A program made the translations under genes and the position numbers. Positions 17,503 through 25,709 of a DNA stretch of 64,000 bases are shown here, one piece after another. The stretch comes from Acidovorax radicis N35 (GTDB lineage: Bacteria > Pseudomonadota > Gammaproteobacteria > Burkholderiales > Burkholderiaceae_C): NCBI RefSeq assembly GCF_000204195.1, contig NZ_AFBG01000020.1:124001-188000 (forward strand), given 5' to 3'. The notes beneath the pieces are model-generated. The model was not told the DNA's origin and ran no database searches. It saw only the letters and a program-made list of their open reading frames with translations. Positions within the stretch are counted from its first letter, which is position 1. Each line of letters begins with the position of its first letter.

Positions 17503-20451
17503 GTGAACGAAATGGTCCAAAGAAGATGGAGCGCCATGGATGGCTGCCTGGTCTTCGACATCACCATCAACCGTGCACCCCACGACGATGTTCCTTCGTG
17601 TGTCAGCGTGTCCTGTAGTTCAGGTGAGTCGGAGAGCCAGCGGGTCACCGTCACCAGACAATGGCCCGCCCAGCCCTTCGAGTTCAAATTCTCCTCGGGG
17701 TGCTATGTGTCAGGCTACCTGCAGCAAAAAACGCCGGTGCACATCGACGGCGCCCCCAATACGGCCATCTTTGCCGACATCCACTACGGCATGCGGGGGC
17801 AGGCGGATGACCACCACTTCGAAGGCATCATGGCGGCGTGCCCGATGCGGGGCCCCATTCCGCCACCTGGCCCACGGCCACCTGCTCCCACGCCGGTGGT
17901 GCCTGCGCCACCAGCCCCACCAGTCGATCCCGTCGAGCCGCTGCCTGTCCTCCACAGCCATCCGGAGGAGCTGTTTCCTTACGTGTACGTACGCCGCTGG
18001 CCCAAGATCTCGGCCGCGGATCTTTTGTATGGCTTTGTCCAGTACACCGGTGCAAGCCCTCCTTACAGCAGCTTTTTCGAGGACCTGGTAGCGGCACGCA
18101 GCCAAGGCCGCGAAGCTGTGCAGTTCCTGGCGCTGCAATTTATTGACGGAGACTCTCCCTATCAGGGGCTGTTCATCGGCAACATGGATTGCCTCCCGGG
18201 ACCCATGAGCCAGTTTGCATCTTTGCTAGCGCAACTCCCCGCCTCGGATGACAAGCCACGGGAGTGGCTGGCGGCTGCCCATGCGGAGGTCGCGCAGTTG
18301 CTGCAGCGGTACGCCCTGACCTGGACCTACTTGGAGTCTGGAACCTATGCACAGGCGCTGGACAGGGTTTGGCAGAGTTACTTTGCCTTGATCATCACCC
18401 TGGGGTATGACACGGGCTTGCTCGATGGGTTGACCCGCACCCTGCAGCTGGCGAATCTGATCGCGGTGGCTTTGCAGCCCGGCACCCAGGGCATAGCCAC
18501 AGTGGGTGCTGCTTCGGCAACGCCTGTGCTCCTGCAGCCGGCTCCCATCAGTTCCGCCCAGATTGCGTCGCTGCGTGAGGCCACGGTGGTGCTGCCGGGG
18601 CAGGTGTTTCCTTTACCGTCGGCCGGCGCTGCAGACCACTCGCCGCCCGTGGCGCGAGACGGCTGGATTGAGCCCTATGCCATTGGCGACTTGCAGATGG
18701 TGCGCCAGCGTTTGCTGCGCTACCAAAGCGGAGAGATCGCGCGCATAGAAAACGTGATGCGCGGTGAACGCCGGGAGGTCACGCACAAACGCACCCACCG
18801 GCAAAAGGATGAGCAAAAGCAGACCTTGGCCGAGATGCAGGTTCTGCAAAACGATGCAGCGGACGAACGCAGCAATCTGCAGGAGGAATCGCGCAAGACA
18901 GTGGCCGAAGCGACCGAGACCCACCAGTACAACAAGTTCACTAGTAGCTATGGCCCTCCCACCCAGGCCACCCTGGATGGCTCTTGGACCAAGGCCGTGC
19001 AGCAAGGCGCCAATCCTGGGCTCGACGACACCATCCGCTTTGCCCGCGACATCCTGAACAAGACAGTCAACCGCGTCAGTCGCAGTGTCAGCCACACGCG
19101 CTCCAGTAGCAGCATGAGCCAGACCGAAGATGCCGTGGTCAGCCTGATCGACAACACCGCCGGCACCCAGAACATGCGCGCCGTGTTCCGCTGGGTGAAC
19201 AAGGTGTACGAAGCGTGTGTGGTGAACTATGGCCAGCGCCTGATGATGGAGTTCATGGTGTGCCAGCCCGCTGCGGGTTTTGTCGCTCAGGAGCAGGCGC
19301 TGGCGAGACAGGACTTCGCCAAGCCATTGCCACCGCTGCAACTGGGGGTTGCCACCTTTGAGGACATCAAGGTGGACGGCCCACGTAACTATGCGCAGCT
19401 CGGTGCCTACTATGGCGTGCTGGATCTGGAGCCACCGCCCTTGGCGGAGCGCTTCGCCTCGGCCACCTTGCGCAATGGCGAAGAAAAGCAGATTGCCGTC
19501 CCCGCAGGGTATTGCGCCACCAGAGCCTTTGTCAGCTGCATAGGCTCGTCCCCTGAGTTGCCAGCACCTGTTGTGCTGGTGGGGCAGCAAACCGTGACCC
19601 CTGGCACGGTGTCCAGCGCCGTGGTGATGCGCGGGGAGGACGAGACCGTGCCGGTGTCCGTGACAGACTATCAACCCGGTTTCTCGCCGCCTGGCGATCA
19701 CCCGTTGCAGGTCAATGTAGAGATCAGTTGCACGCCTTCCAGTCGGTGCATGGACCAGTGGCGCATCCGCACCTACGCCAGCATCGTGCGTGGCTATCAG
19801 GAGCGGATGGCGGCCTATCATGGCCGGGCCCAGGGCGGGGGGGCGTCTCCCGCGCCCGCCTTTTCACCACTGGCCCATCGGCAGATTGAGCAGCGCGAGC
19901 TGAAGAACGCCTGTCTGCGCCTGTTGCTGGAGCGTCTGCAAACCCTGACCGGCATGTCCGCAGATGCCGCGTGGGGGTCTCCGCCGTCGCAGTTTGAGGT
20001 CAACGAACCCCGCTATCTGCAGTTCTTCGATGAAGTGCTGGAGTGGAACGAGATGGCTTACAGCTTTTATGCCAGCCCCGGCATGACTGCTGCGGGCCGG
20101 GTGCCTGAGCTGGGGAGTCTTGCGGCCGACGACGATGCCTTGTTCGCCAACTTCTTACAGGCTGGCCAGGCACGTGTCCTGTTGCCCGTGCAGCCGGCGC
20201 ATGTCATGGCCTTTCTCTATTTTTACTCGGCCGGCATGCTGTGGGTCGCCCCGGATCGCCTTGCCCCCGTCAATGCGAGCGACATAGCGTTGGCCAACGA
20301 CCTCAAGCATGCAGGGCCCAGGCAACAGAACCCTGCGCTCCGCCCGGGGCCGTGCTGGCAGGTGGTGGTACCTACAGCCATGCAGGTGCTCGATGCGTCG
20401 GGCGTCGAACAGGGCGCTGACTTGCCCGCTGTCGGGGAGGCTGCGCCATGA
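17503..20451 (+). CDS. Large unrecognised island protein with Pro-rich linker and coiled-coil centre
   Basis: A protein of about 982 residues that I cannot assign to a family. Order of visible parts: an N-terminal beta-rich domain (about 1-115), a Pro/Ala linker (about 118-155, IPPPGPRPPAPTPVVPAPPA), a mixed domain, then a charged, helix-prone stretch (about 395-480, including ENVMRGERREVTHKRTHRQK and DAADERSNLQEESRKTVAEA). A conserved-looking core follows (about 485-600: YGPPTQATLDGSWTKAV, RWVNKVYEACVVNYGQRLMM) and then C-terminal helical domains. No signal peptide or membrane helix. GTG 17503 is chosen for AGGAAG 6 bp upstream; ATG 17536 (GGAG upstream) and ATG 17464 are alternatives. The stop overlaps the next ATG (ATGA). 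Confidence 0.75.
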   Translation: MNEMVQRRWSAMDGCLVFDITINRAPHDDVPSCVSVSCSSGESESQRVTVTRQWPAQPFEFKFSSGCYVSGYLQQKTPVHIDGAPNTAIFADIHYGMRGQADDHHFEGIMAACPMRGPIPPPGPRPPAPTPVVPAPPAPPVDPVEPLPVLHSHPEELFPYVYVRRWPKISAADLLYGFVQYTGASPPYSSFFEDLVAARSQGREAVQFLALQFIDGDSPYQGLFIGNMDCLPGPMSQFASLLAQLPASDDKPREWLAAAHAEVAQLLQRYALTWTYLESGTYAQALDRVWQSYFALIITLGYDTGLLDGLTRTLQLANLIAVALQPGTQGIATVGAASATPVLLQPAPISSAQIASLREATVVLPGQVFPLPSAGAADHSPPVARDGWIEPYAIGDLQMVRQRLLRYQSGEIARIENVMRGERREVTHKRTHRQKDEQKQTLAEMQVLQNDAADERSNLQEESRKTVAEATETHQYNKFTSSYGPPTQATLDGSWTKAVQQGANPGLDDTIRFARDILNKTVNRVSRSVSHTRSSSSMSQTEDAVVSLIDNTAGTQNMRAVFRWVNKVYEACVVNYGQRLMMEFMVCQPAAGFVAQEQALARQDFAKPLPPLQLGVATFEDIKVDGPRNYAQLGAYYGVLDLEPPPLAERFASATLRNGEEKQIAVPAGYCATRAFVSCIGSSPELPAPVVLVGQQTVTPGTVSSAVVMRGEDETVPVSVTDYQPGFSPPGDHPLQVNVEISCTPSSRCMDQWRIRTYASIVRGYQERMAAYHGRAQGGGASPAPAFSPLAHRQIEQRELKNACLRLLLERLQTLTGMSADAAWGSPPSQFEVNEPRYLQFFDEVLEWNEMAYSFYASPGMTAAGRVPELGSLAADDDALFANFLQAGQARVLLPVQPAHVMAFLYFYSAGMLWVAPDRLAPVNASDIALANDLKHAGPRQQNPALRPGPCWQVVVPTAMQVLDASGVEQGADLPAVGEAAP

Positions 20452-21089
20452 TGGTGATACCAGGGGTTGCCAGCCCCTTCTTTGGACGAACCGGCTTTGG
20501 CGACCTGCCCGTGGGTTCTGTGACGGCGTTTGCGGGCACCCTGGGGCTGCCCGACAGCGCGAGCCCTCCCGCTACGGTGAGTCCGACCGCTTACACCACC
20601 AACCCCCTGGAGGCGTGGGGATGGATGGTTTGCGATGGCCGGTCATTGGCCTGTGTGGACTACCCCGAACTGTTTGCCGTGCTGGGCTACGTGTATGGCG
20701 GTGCCGACGACAACTTCAACATCCCCGACTACCGTGGCTACTTTCTTCGCGGCATTGGCACGGGCACCCGCAACGACCCGGACATTGGCCAGCGCAGCAA
20801 GCCGCCGGGTGGCCAGGGGGCGAGCGATGGGGTGGGTTCCGTTCAGCCGTTTGCCGTGCAGACGCATGAGCACACCTACAACAGTGCACCGGCACCCTCG
20901 GCACCATCACCCAGTGGAACGGCGGCGGGCGCGCCCAGCGTCACCAGCACGCCGACCAAGGGCGGGCCGGTCACTGGCGCGGGCCAAGCTCCGCCGGTGC
21001 AAGTGAGCTTGAACGAAACGCGGCCCCTCAATGTGTACGTCAACTACCTCATCAAGTTCACCTATGGACTGGTCCCGCTTTTGAGATGA
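20448..21089 (+). CDS. Phage tail-collar domain protein
   Basis: A 213-residue protein with a tail-collar domain of the kind found in phage tail fibres and microcystin-dependent-type proteins. The signature is GWMVCDGRSLACVDYPELFAVLGYVYGGADDNFNIPDYRGYFLRGI, broken by normal spacing, followed by a Pro/Ser/Thr-rich region and the typical C-terminus RPLNVYVNYLIKFT. The N-terminal FGDLPVGSVTAFAGT also fits the family. Its ATG overlaps the stop of the large gene (ATGA), so the two products are likely made in fixed ratio. No other virion gene is nearby, so this is a domesticated component rather than prophage remains. Confidence 0.85.
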   Translation: MMVIPGVASPFFGRTGFGDLPVGSVTAFAGTLGLPDSASPPATVSPTAYTTNPLEAWGWMVCDGRSLACVDYPELFAVLGYVYGGADDNFNIPDYRGYFLRGIGTGTRNDPDIGQRSKPPGGQGASDGVGSVQPFAVQTHEHTYNSAPAPSAPSPSGTAAGAPSVTSTPTKGGPVTGAGQAPPVQVSLNETRPLNVYVNYLIKFTYGLVPLLR

Positions 21090-21130
21090 CCGCGCACGTG
21101 TCCCCAGAACCCTTTCCAAGGAGAAATTGC

Positions 21131-22546
21131 ATGGCATACACCAACGTCCAATTCATCGGCTACGTGCTCGACACGGCGCCCCAAGTGAACCCCGATGGAT
21201 CCAAGACCTATCTGGGGCTGAGCGATCCAAGGCTCGACATTGAGGCGCGCTGCGATGTGATGTTGCGCGCCATGCAGACAGCCCGGGATGCACTGCCGCA
21301 GACGTCTCCACCGGTACCCGAGGGGGAAACACTGAAGGTCTTCCTGGCCCCCGAGTTCTTTTTTCGAGGTGCCTCGGGTGCCTACCAGATGGACGATGTC
21401 CAACGCGCCATCACCTCGTTGCAGCGCCTGGCGGCCGATGACCAGTGGGTTGACTGGGTGTTCGTGTTCGGCACCATTTTGGGCGCGTCGTCCGCCACCC
21501 AGCAGACGCCTCCCTACGACATCGATCCGCTCGCCAGCACCGAGATCTACAACTTTGCGCTGGTGCAGCAGGGGGGCATGGCGGCACAGGGCGATGCGGG
21601 GGCGCGGATGGTGATGAAGGAGTTGATGTCGGGGGTTGATTTCATCGCCACTGCCGCGAATCCGGGCGGCCTGTTGCTCGGCGACGTGGAACATTGGCCT
21701 GCATCGACCGGGGGTGGACTGGGGCGTGAGCAGCAAGAGGTCAACTATGACGGTGCAGGCGTGTTCGAGCTGGCAGGCATCACCTGGGGGCTGGAGGTCT
21801 GCCTGGACCACGGCGGCACGGTGCGCCGGCTACAGAGGTCGCCACAATTGCCGGGCCAGAAGCTGATTCAGCTGCAGGTGGTGCCATCGTGTGGCATGGG
21901 CATACAGGCCCCCAGCGTCATCACGCAGGCAGGCGGCTATGTCTTCAATTGCGATGGCTCGGGCGCGGCAAGCCACTCCACCCTGGTGCAGCAGGTGCCA
22001 CCGGTGGCCAACGTGCCCTTGCTGAGCAGCGCACCGGTCGGCGACGCCGCTGTCGCACTGCAAAGCACTTCGCCCGTGGAGGATGTGGCTGTCAGCGCCC
22101 TCTACGCCAGGGGGCCGGGCGTGGTCAATATCTATCCGGCACAGGCCTTGCCCGCACAGCAGGTGGTGGCGGGTAATACCGTATGCCTTGATTGGCCAGC
22201 CAGCCCCGACTACCGCTTCATCTTCCAGTTGGTCTACAACAGCAGTGGCAACTTCGTGACGCTGGTGTGCGAAATACGCAGCAAGAAGGCCAACTTCTAC
22301 GGGAACAACTATTTCCTGCCGCTTGCGCTGCAGACGCAGGACTCGTGGAAGCAGGATGTGCGCATCCAGATGACCTTGGCGGCGGGCAGCAGCCCCTACG
22401 CTGGTGCCGTGTGGTGCAAGATCAACGTGCCGGGTTTCATCTTTGAAGGCAATGCCTTTGAGTTCAGTGCCACGTATGGTGGCCCCGCGCCGTTCACCAT
22501 CTGGCAGTCCACGGACACGGATGGGCTGGGCGATGACAACCTGTGA
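21131..22546 (+). CDS. Nitrilase-fold (carbon-nitrogen hydrolase-like) protein with extra C-terminal beta domain
   Basis: A 471-residue protein. The first 300 residues look like the nitrilase superfamily: FLAPEFFFRG places a Glu at residue 75, VMKELM a Lys at residue 163, and WGLEVCLDHGG a Cys at residue 224. These match the Glu-Lys-Cys triad in order and with plausible spacing. A C-terminal region of about 150 residues (from VVNIYPAQALPAQQ) looks beta-rich and has no clear match. There is no signal peptide. AAGGAGA precedes the ATG. The annotation rests on motif geometry; the substrate is unknown, and the protein could modify another island product. Confidence 0.65.
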   Translation: MAYTNVQFIGYVLDTAPQVNPDGSKTYLGLSDPRLDIEARCDVMLRAMQTARDALPQTSPPVPEGETLKVFLAPEFFFRGASGAYQMDDVQRAITSLQRLAADDQWVDWVFVFGTILGASSATQQTPPYDIDPLASTEIYNFALVQQGGMAAQGDAGARMVMKELMSGVDFIATAANPGGLLLGDVEHWPASTGGGLGREQQEVNYDGAGVFELAGITWGLEVCLDHGGTVRRLQRSPQLPGQKLIQLQVVPSCGMGIQAPSVITQAGGYVFNCDGSGAASHSTLVQQVPPVANVPLLSSAPVGDAAVALQSTSPVEDVAVSALYARGPGVVNIYPAQALPAQQVVAGNTVCLDWPASPDYRFIFQLVYNSSGNFVTLVCEIRSKKANFYGNNYFLPLALQTQDSWKQDVRIQMTLAAGSSPYAGAVWCKINVPGFIFEGNAFEFSATYGGPAPFTIWQSTDTDGLGDDNL

Positions 22547-23390
22547 CCCTGGCGCCGAGAGCGCACTGCATGCACTGAGCGTGTCGGTGGGCCCGCGGGC
22601 CTTCCAGGTGCTTGCCAGTGCGGCCCGGTGTGCCTTTTGGCGCCGTGTGGAGGCTGGCGCGTGGGAGCCGCAAACCTTCGAGGTCTTCCGGCGCTTCCTG
22701 CAGCCTGACCGCTCCTACATTGACCTGGGTGCCTGGATCGGCCCTACGGTGCTTTATGGCGCAGCACTGTCGCGCTGCGTGCATGCCGTGGAGCCCGACC
22801 CGGTGGCCTTCGCAGAGCTGGACCGCAACGTGCAAGCCAACCCTGGGCTGTGCGAAAAAATCCACCTGCACCCCTTCGGCATTGGCCCCGAATCTGGCCC
22901 GCTGCATCTCTACGCCGGTGGTCTTTACTACGCAGGGCACAGTGAGTTCGGGGACAGCATGTCGGGCATGTTGGCCGCGCCGGATGTGCCTGGCCAGCCT
23001 TGCCACAAGGCGCGGGGTGTGGACATGGAGCGCTTTCTGGACATGTATGCCGGGAAGGACTGCAACTTCATCAAGATGGACATAGAGGGTGGCGAATACG
23101 CTGTGATTCCCGGCCTCTGGCGCCGTTTGTGGCGGTGGGGGCCACCCACCCTTTGTGTGTCCTTCCATGCTCCGGAAATCGCCCGGCGCGAGTCCTTGGT
23201 GCGGGCCTGCATCGAAGAGCTGCTGCTGTGTTACCCGCGCTTTTATGCGGCTGCCGACACCAAGGCCGTTGCGCTCGAAGAACTGGCGGACGCAGTGCAT
23301 GACTGGGGCGACGACGCCCCTGGCAGCCCCTGGCGCAAGCTGGAGGCGCTGCTGGGAGCAGGTTTGGTGGCAACCCGTGAGGAGTGGTGA
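22533..23390 (+). CDS. FkbM family methyltransferase
   Basis: A 285-residue SAM-dependent methyltransferase. The SAM-binding loop is YIDLGAWIGPTVLYGA, followed by the acidic strand end VEPDPVAF. The FkbM hallmark NFIKMDIEGGEYAVIPGL is present near residue 180. FkbM enzymes methylate sugar or polyketide hydroxyls. It overlaps the preceding gene by 14 bp and ends immediately before the glycosyltransferase, so the three are translationally linked. The partner glycosyltransferase suggests that it O-methylates a glycan. Confidence 0.87.
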   Translation: MTTCDPGAESALHALSVSVGPRAFQVLASAARCAFWRRVEAGAWEPQTFEVFRRFLQPDRSYIDLGAWIGPTVLYGAALSRCVHAVEPDPVAFAELDRNVQANPGLCEKIHLHPFGIGPESGPLHLYAGGLYYAGHSEFGDSMSGMLAAPDVPGQPCHKARGVDMERFLDMYAGKDCNFIKMDIEGGEYAVIPGLWRRLWRWGPPTLCVSFHAPEIARRESLVRACIEELLLCYPRFYAAADTKAVALEELADAVHDWGDDAPGSPWRKLEALLGAGLVATREEW

Positions 23391-25688
23391 ATGACTGCTG
23401 CACAAAATCGCCAGATCCTGATTGGGGTGCATGTGACGGGGGCTGGCGAAGGTCTGGCCGCCACGCTGTGCAGTGTTTTCGAGAACACGCCGCTGCCCTT
23501 CGGGCTGCGGATACTGCCGGACAGTGTCCTTGCATCCCAGGCCCCGGCCGTGCAGCAGGTGCGGCTTGCCCCCGAGTCCCTTGTTCAGCGGTCCAGCCCG
23601 GCGCAGCCGGGGGCTGCCGCCTGTTTCAACCAGCTGGTGAGCGAGCCTGCCGACATCTATGTGTTTCTGGAAAACGGCGCGCGGGTCTGCCCTGGCTGGC
23701 TGGAGCTGATCTTGGCCGCGCTGGACAGCGATGCCAGCCATGGGTTGGCGGGCCCCTCCACCAACCGGGGATGGAACGAGCAGGCCGTGGCACCAGGCTG
23801 CGGCGCTACCCAGGAAGCGCTGTGGGATCAGGCGGACGCCTTGCTGGCTCGCTACGGCAATGCCTGCGTGCCCCTGGCGCCCCTGCACAGCCTGGCAGAC
23901 TTCTGCTACGTGGTGAAGAACGAGGTGGTGGCCGCCATTGGCGCGGCGGACGCGGCATACACCCAGGGCCCCTGCTGGGAGATGGACTACAACGTGCGCG
24001 CCGCCCGCGCCGGCTTCCTGGGGGTCTGGGTGCAGGGCGCCTTCGTCCACCGAGCGCCCCGCTGCGCGGTGCTGGCACCTGTCCACGATGGACTGCTGGA
24101 GGCCAACAAGCGGCTGTACCAGGACCGGTTCTGTGCCTGGCGCAGCGAGAGCCATCCGCAGGCACCGCCCTATCACGGCCACTGCGCAGGGGATGGTTGC
24201 CGCTACTTTGCCGTGCCGGAGCAGATGCGCATCTTTGTGCCACTGCCCGGCAATGTGGCACCTGCGCTGCAGGTGCCCGAAGGCACCGCGCCCTCGGCGC
24301 CGCCCTTGCTGAGCTGCGTCATGCCCACGCGGGGGCGTGCAGCCTTTGTTGCGCAGTCGATCCGCTACTTCCAGCGGCAGGACTATCCCGCGCTGGAACT
24401 CATCATCGTCTACGAGCAAGAGTCTGATCTCCCCGCCGGCATCGACGACCCACGCGTCCGCTGCATCCGCATGCCGGCCCGTACCAGCATTGGTGCCAAG
24501 CGCAATGAAGCGGTGCGTGTGGCGCGGGGCGAGCTGATCGCGCATTGGGACGATGACGACTGGTATGGCGCGCAGCGCCTGAGCCGCCAGGCCGCGCCCA
24601 TTCTGCACAACCTGGCGGATGTCACCGGGCTCAACGACATGTTGTTCATGGCCCGGCCGCTGGCCGAGTTCTGGGCGAGCAGCCGGGCGCTGTTTCGTCG
24701 GATGTTTGTCGAAAACGTGAGCGGTGGCACCCTGGTCTTTCGGCGCAGCCTGTGGGAGCGCCAGGGGCGGTACCCCGATACATCGCTGCGGGAGGATGCG
24801 GATTTCCTGCTGAAGACCCTGCGGGGCGGAGCGCGGCTGTGCCGCATTTCGGGGCGTTCACTGTGCATCTATGTACGCCACGATGGCAACACCTGGAAGT
24901 TCAAGGAAGGCCACTACTTGCAGCAGGCCGCCTGGGCCCTGGTGCCTGTACCGGACTGCCTGCTGGACGACGACCGCAGCTTTTACTTTCCTGCCACCCC
25001 TGGTGGCACGGCTGAGACAGGTGGCCCGCAGGCGCCCGCGATGCCGATGGTGTCGTGCATCATGCCCACCGCGGACCGGCGTGAGTTTGTGCCACAAGCC
25101 ATCCGGAACTTTCTGGCGCAGGACTATGAACCCCGTGAACTGATCGTGCTGGACGACGGGCGCGACAGCGTGGCCGATCTGATCCCATCGCACGGCGGAA
25201 TCCGCTACCTGCGCCTGGACCGCAAGTCCACCATCGGCGCCAAGCGCAACATTGCCTGCGAACTGGCGCGTGGCGAGGTGATAGCGCACTGGGACGACGA
25301 CGACTGGATGGCGCCCACCTGGCTCAGTTCGCAGGTCAAGGCCTTGCGGGGCCAGGGGGCCGACATCTGTGGCCTGGACAAGGTGTTCTTCTATGCGCCG
25401 GACGCGCGCCGGGCTTGGCAGTATGTGTACGACGGGCGCACGCCCTGGGTGTGTGGCGGCACGCTGTGCTACCTGAGGGAGTTCTGGCGCAGTGCCCCGT
25501 TCGCGGATATCGATGTGGGGGAAGACAACGCTTTTGTCTGGTCGGTGCGGGACAAGCGGATTGCCACCAACCCGGATCAGCATCTGTATGTGGCCCGTGT
25601 CCACGACCGCAACACCAGTCCCAAAGACACCTGGAACCGGCGCTGGCACAGCTACCCGGTGGAGCACGTTGAGAGGCTCATTCGCTGA
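23391..25688 (+). CDS. Multidomain glycosyltransferase, two intact GT2 domains plus a degenerate one
   Basis: A 765-residue cytoplasmic glycosyltransferase. Residues 1-270 resemble a GT-A fold with an incomplete motif set. Domain 2 (about 305-530) begins LLSCVMPTRGR and has IAHWDDDDW near residue 385. Domain 3 (about 550-760) begins MVSCIMPTADR and has IAHWDDDDW near residue 635. The WDDDDW blocks are the metal/nucleotide-sugar binding DXD. Both also carry the SIGAKRN / TIGAKRN block before it, so domains 2 and 3 look like a tandem duplication. It follows the FkbM gene without a gap and closes the plus-strand run. It may build a short glycan on an island protein or on the cell surface; the donor sugar is unknown. 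Confidence 0.88.
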   Translation: MTAAQNRQILIGVHVTGAGEGLAATLCSVFENTPLPFGLRILPDSVLASQAPAVQQVRLAPESLVQRSSPAQPGAAACFNQLVSEPADIYVFLENGARVCPGWLELILAALDSDASHGLAGPSTNRGWNEQAVAPGCGATQEALWDQADALLARYGNACVPLAPLHSLADFCYVVKNEVVAAIGAADAAYTQGPCWEMDYNVRAARAGFLGVWVQGAFVHRAPRCAVLAPVHDGLLEANKRLYQDRFCAWRSESHPQAPPYHGHCAGDGCRYFAVPEQMRIFVPLPGNVAPALQVPEGTAPSAPPLLSCVMPTRGRAAFVAQSIRYFQRQDYPALELIIVYEQESDLPAGIDDPRVRCIRMPARTSIGAKRNEAVRVARGELIAHWDDDDWYGAQRLSRQAAPILHNLADVTGLNDMLFMARPLAEFWASSRALFRRMFVENVSGGTLVFRRSLWERQGRYPDTSLREDADFLLKTLRGGARLCRISGRSLCIYVRHDGNTWKFKEGHYLQQAAWALVPVPDCLLDDDRSFYFPATPGGTAETGGPQAPAMPMVSCIMPTADRREFVPQAIRNFLAQDYEPRELIVLDDGRDSVADLIPSHGGIRYLRLDRKSTIGAKRNIACELARGEVIAHWDDDDWMAPTWLSSQVKALRGQGADICGLDKVFFYAPDARRAWQYVYDGRTPWVCGGTLCYLREFWRSAPFADIDVGEDNAFVWSVRDKRIATNPDQHLYVARVHDRNTSPKDTWNRRWHSYPVEHVERLIR

Positions 25689-25709
25689 CCCGCTGACTCT
25701 GCGGGAGGC

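Noticed and set aside
22494-24608. Long open frame on the minus strand opposite the FkbM and glycosyltransferase genes
   Set aside because: A high-GC antisense shadow; its sequence has no domain, while the plus-strand genes carry clear motifs.
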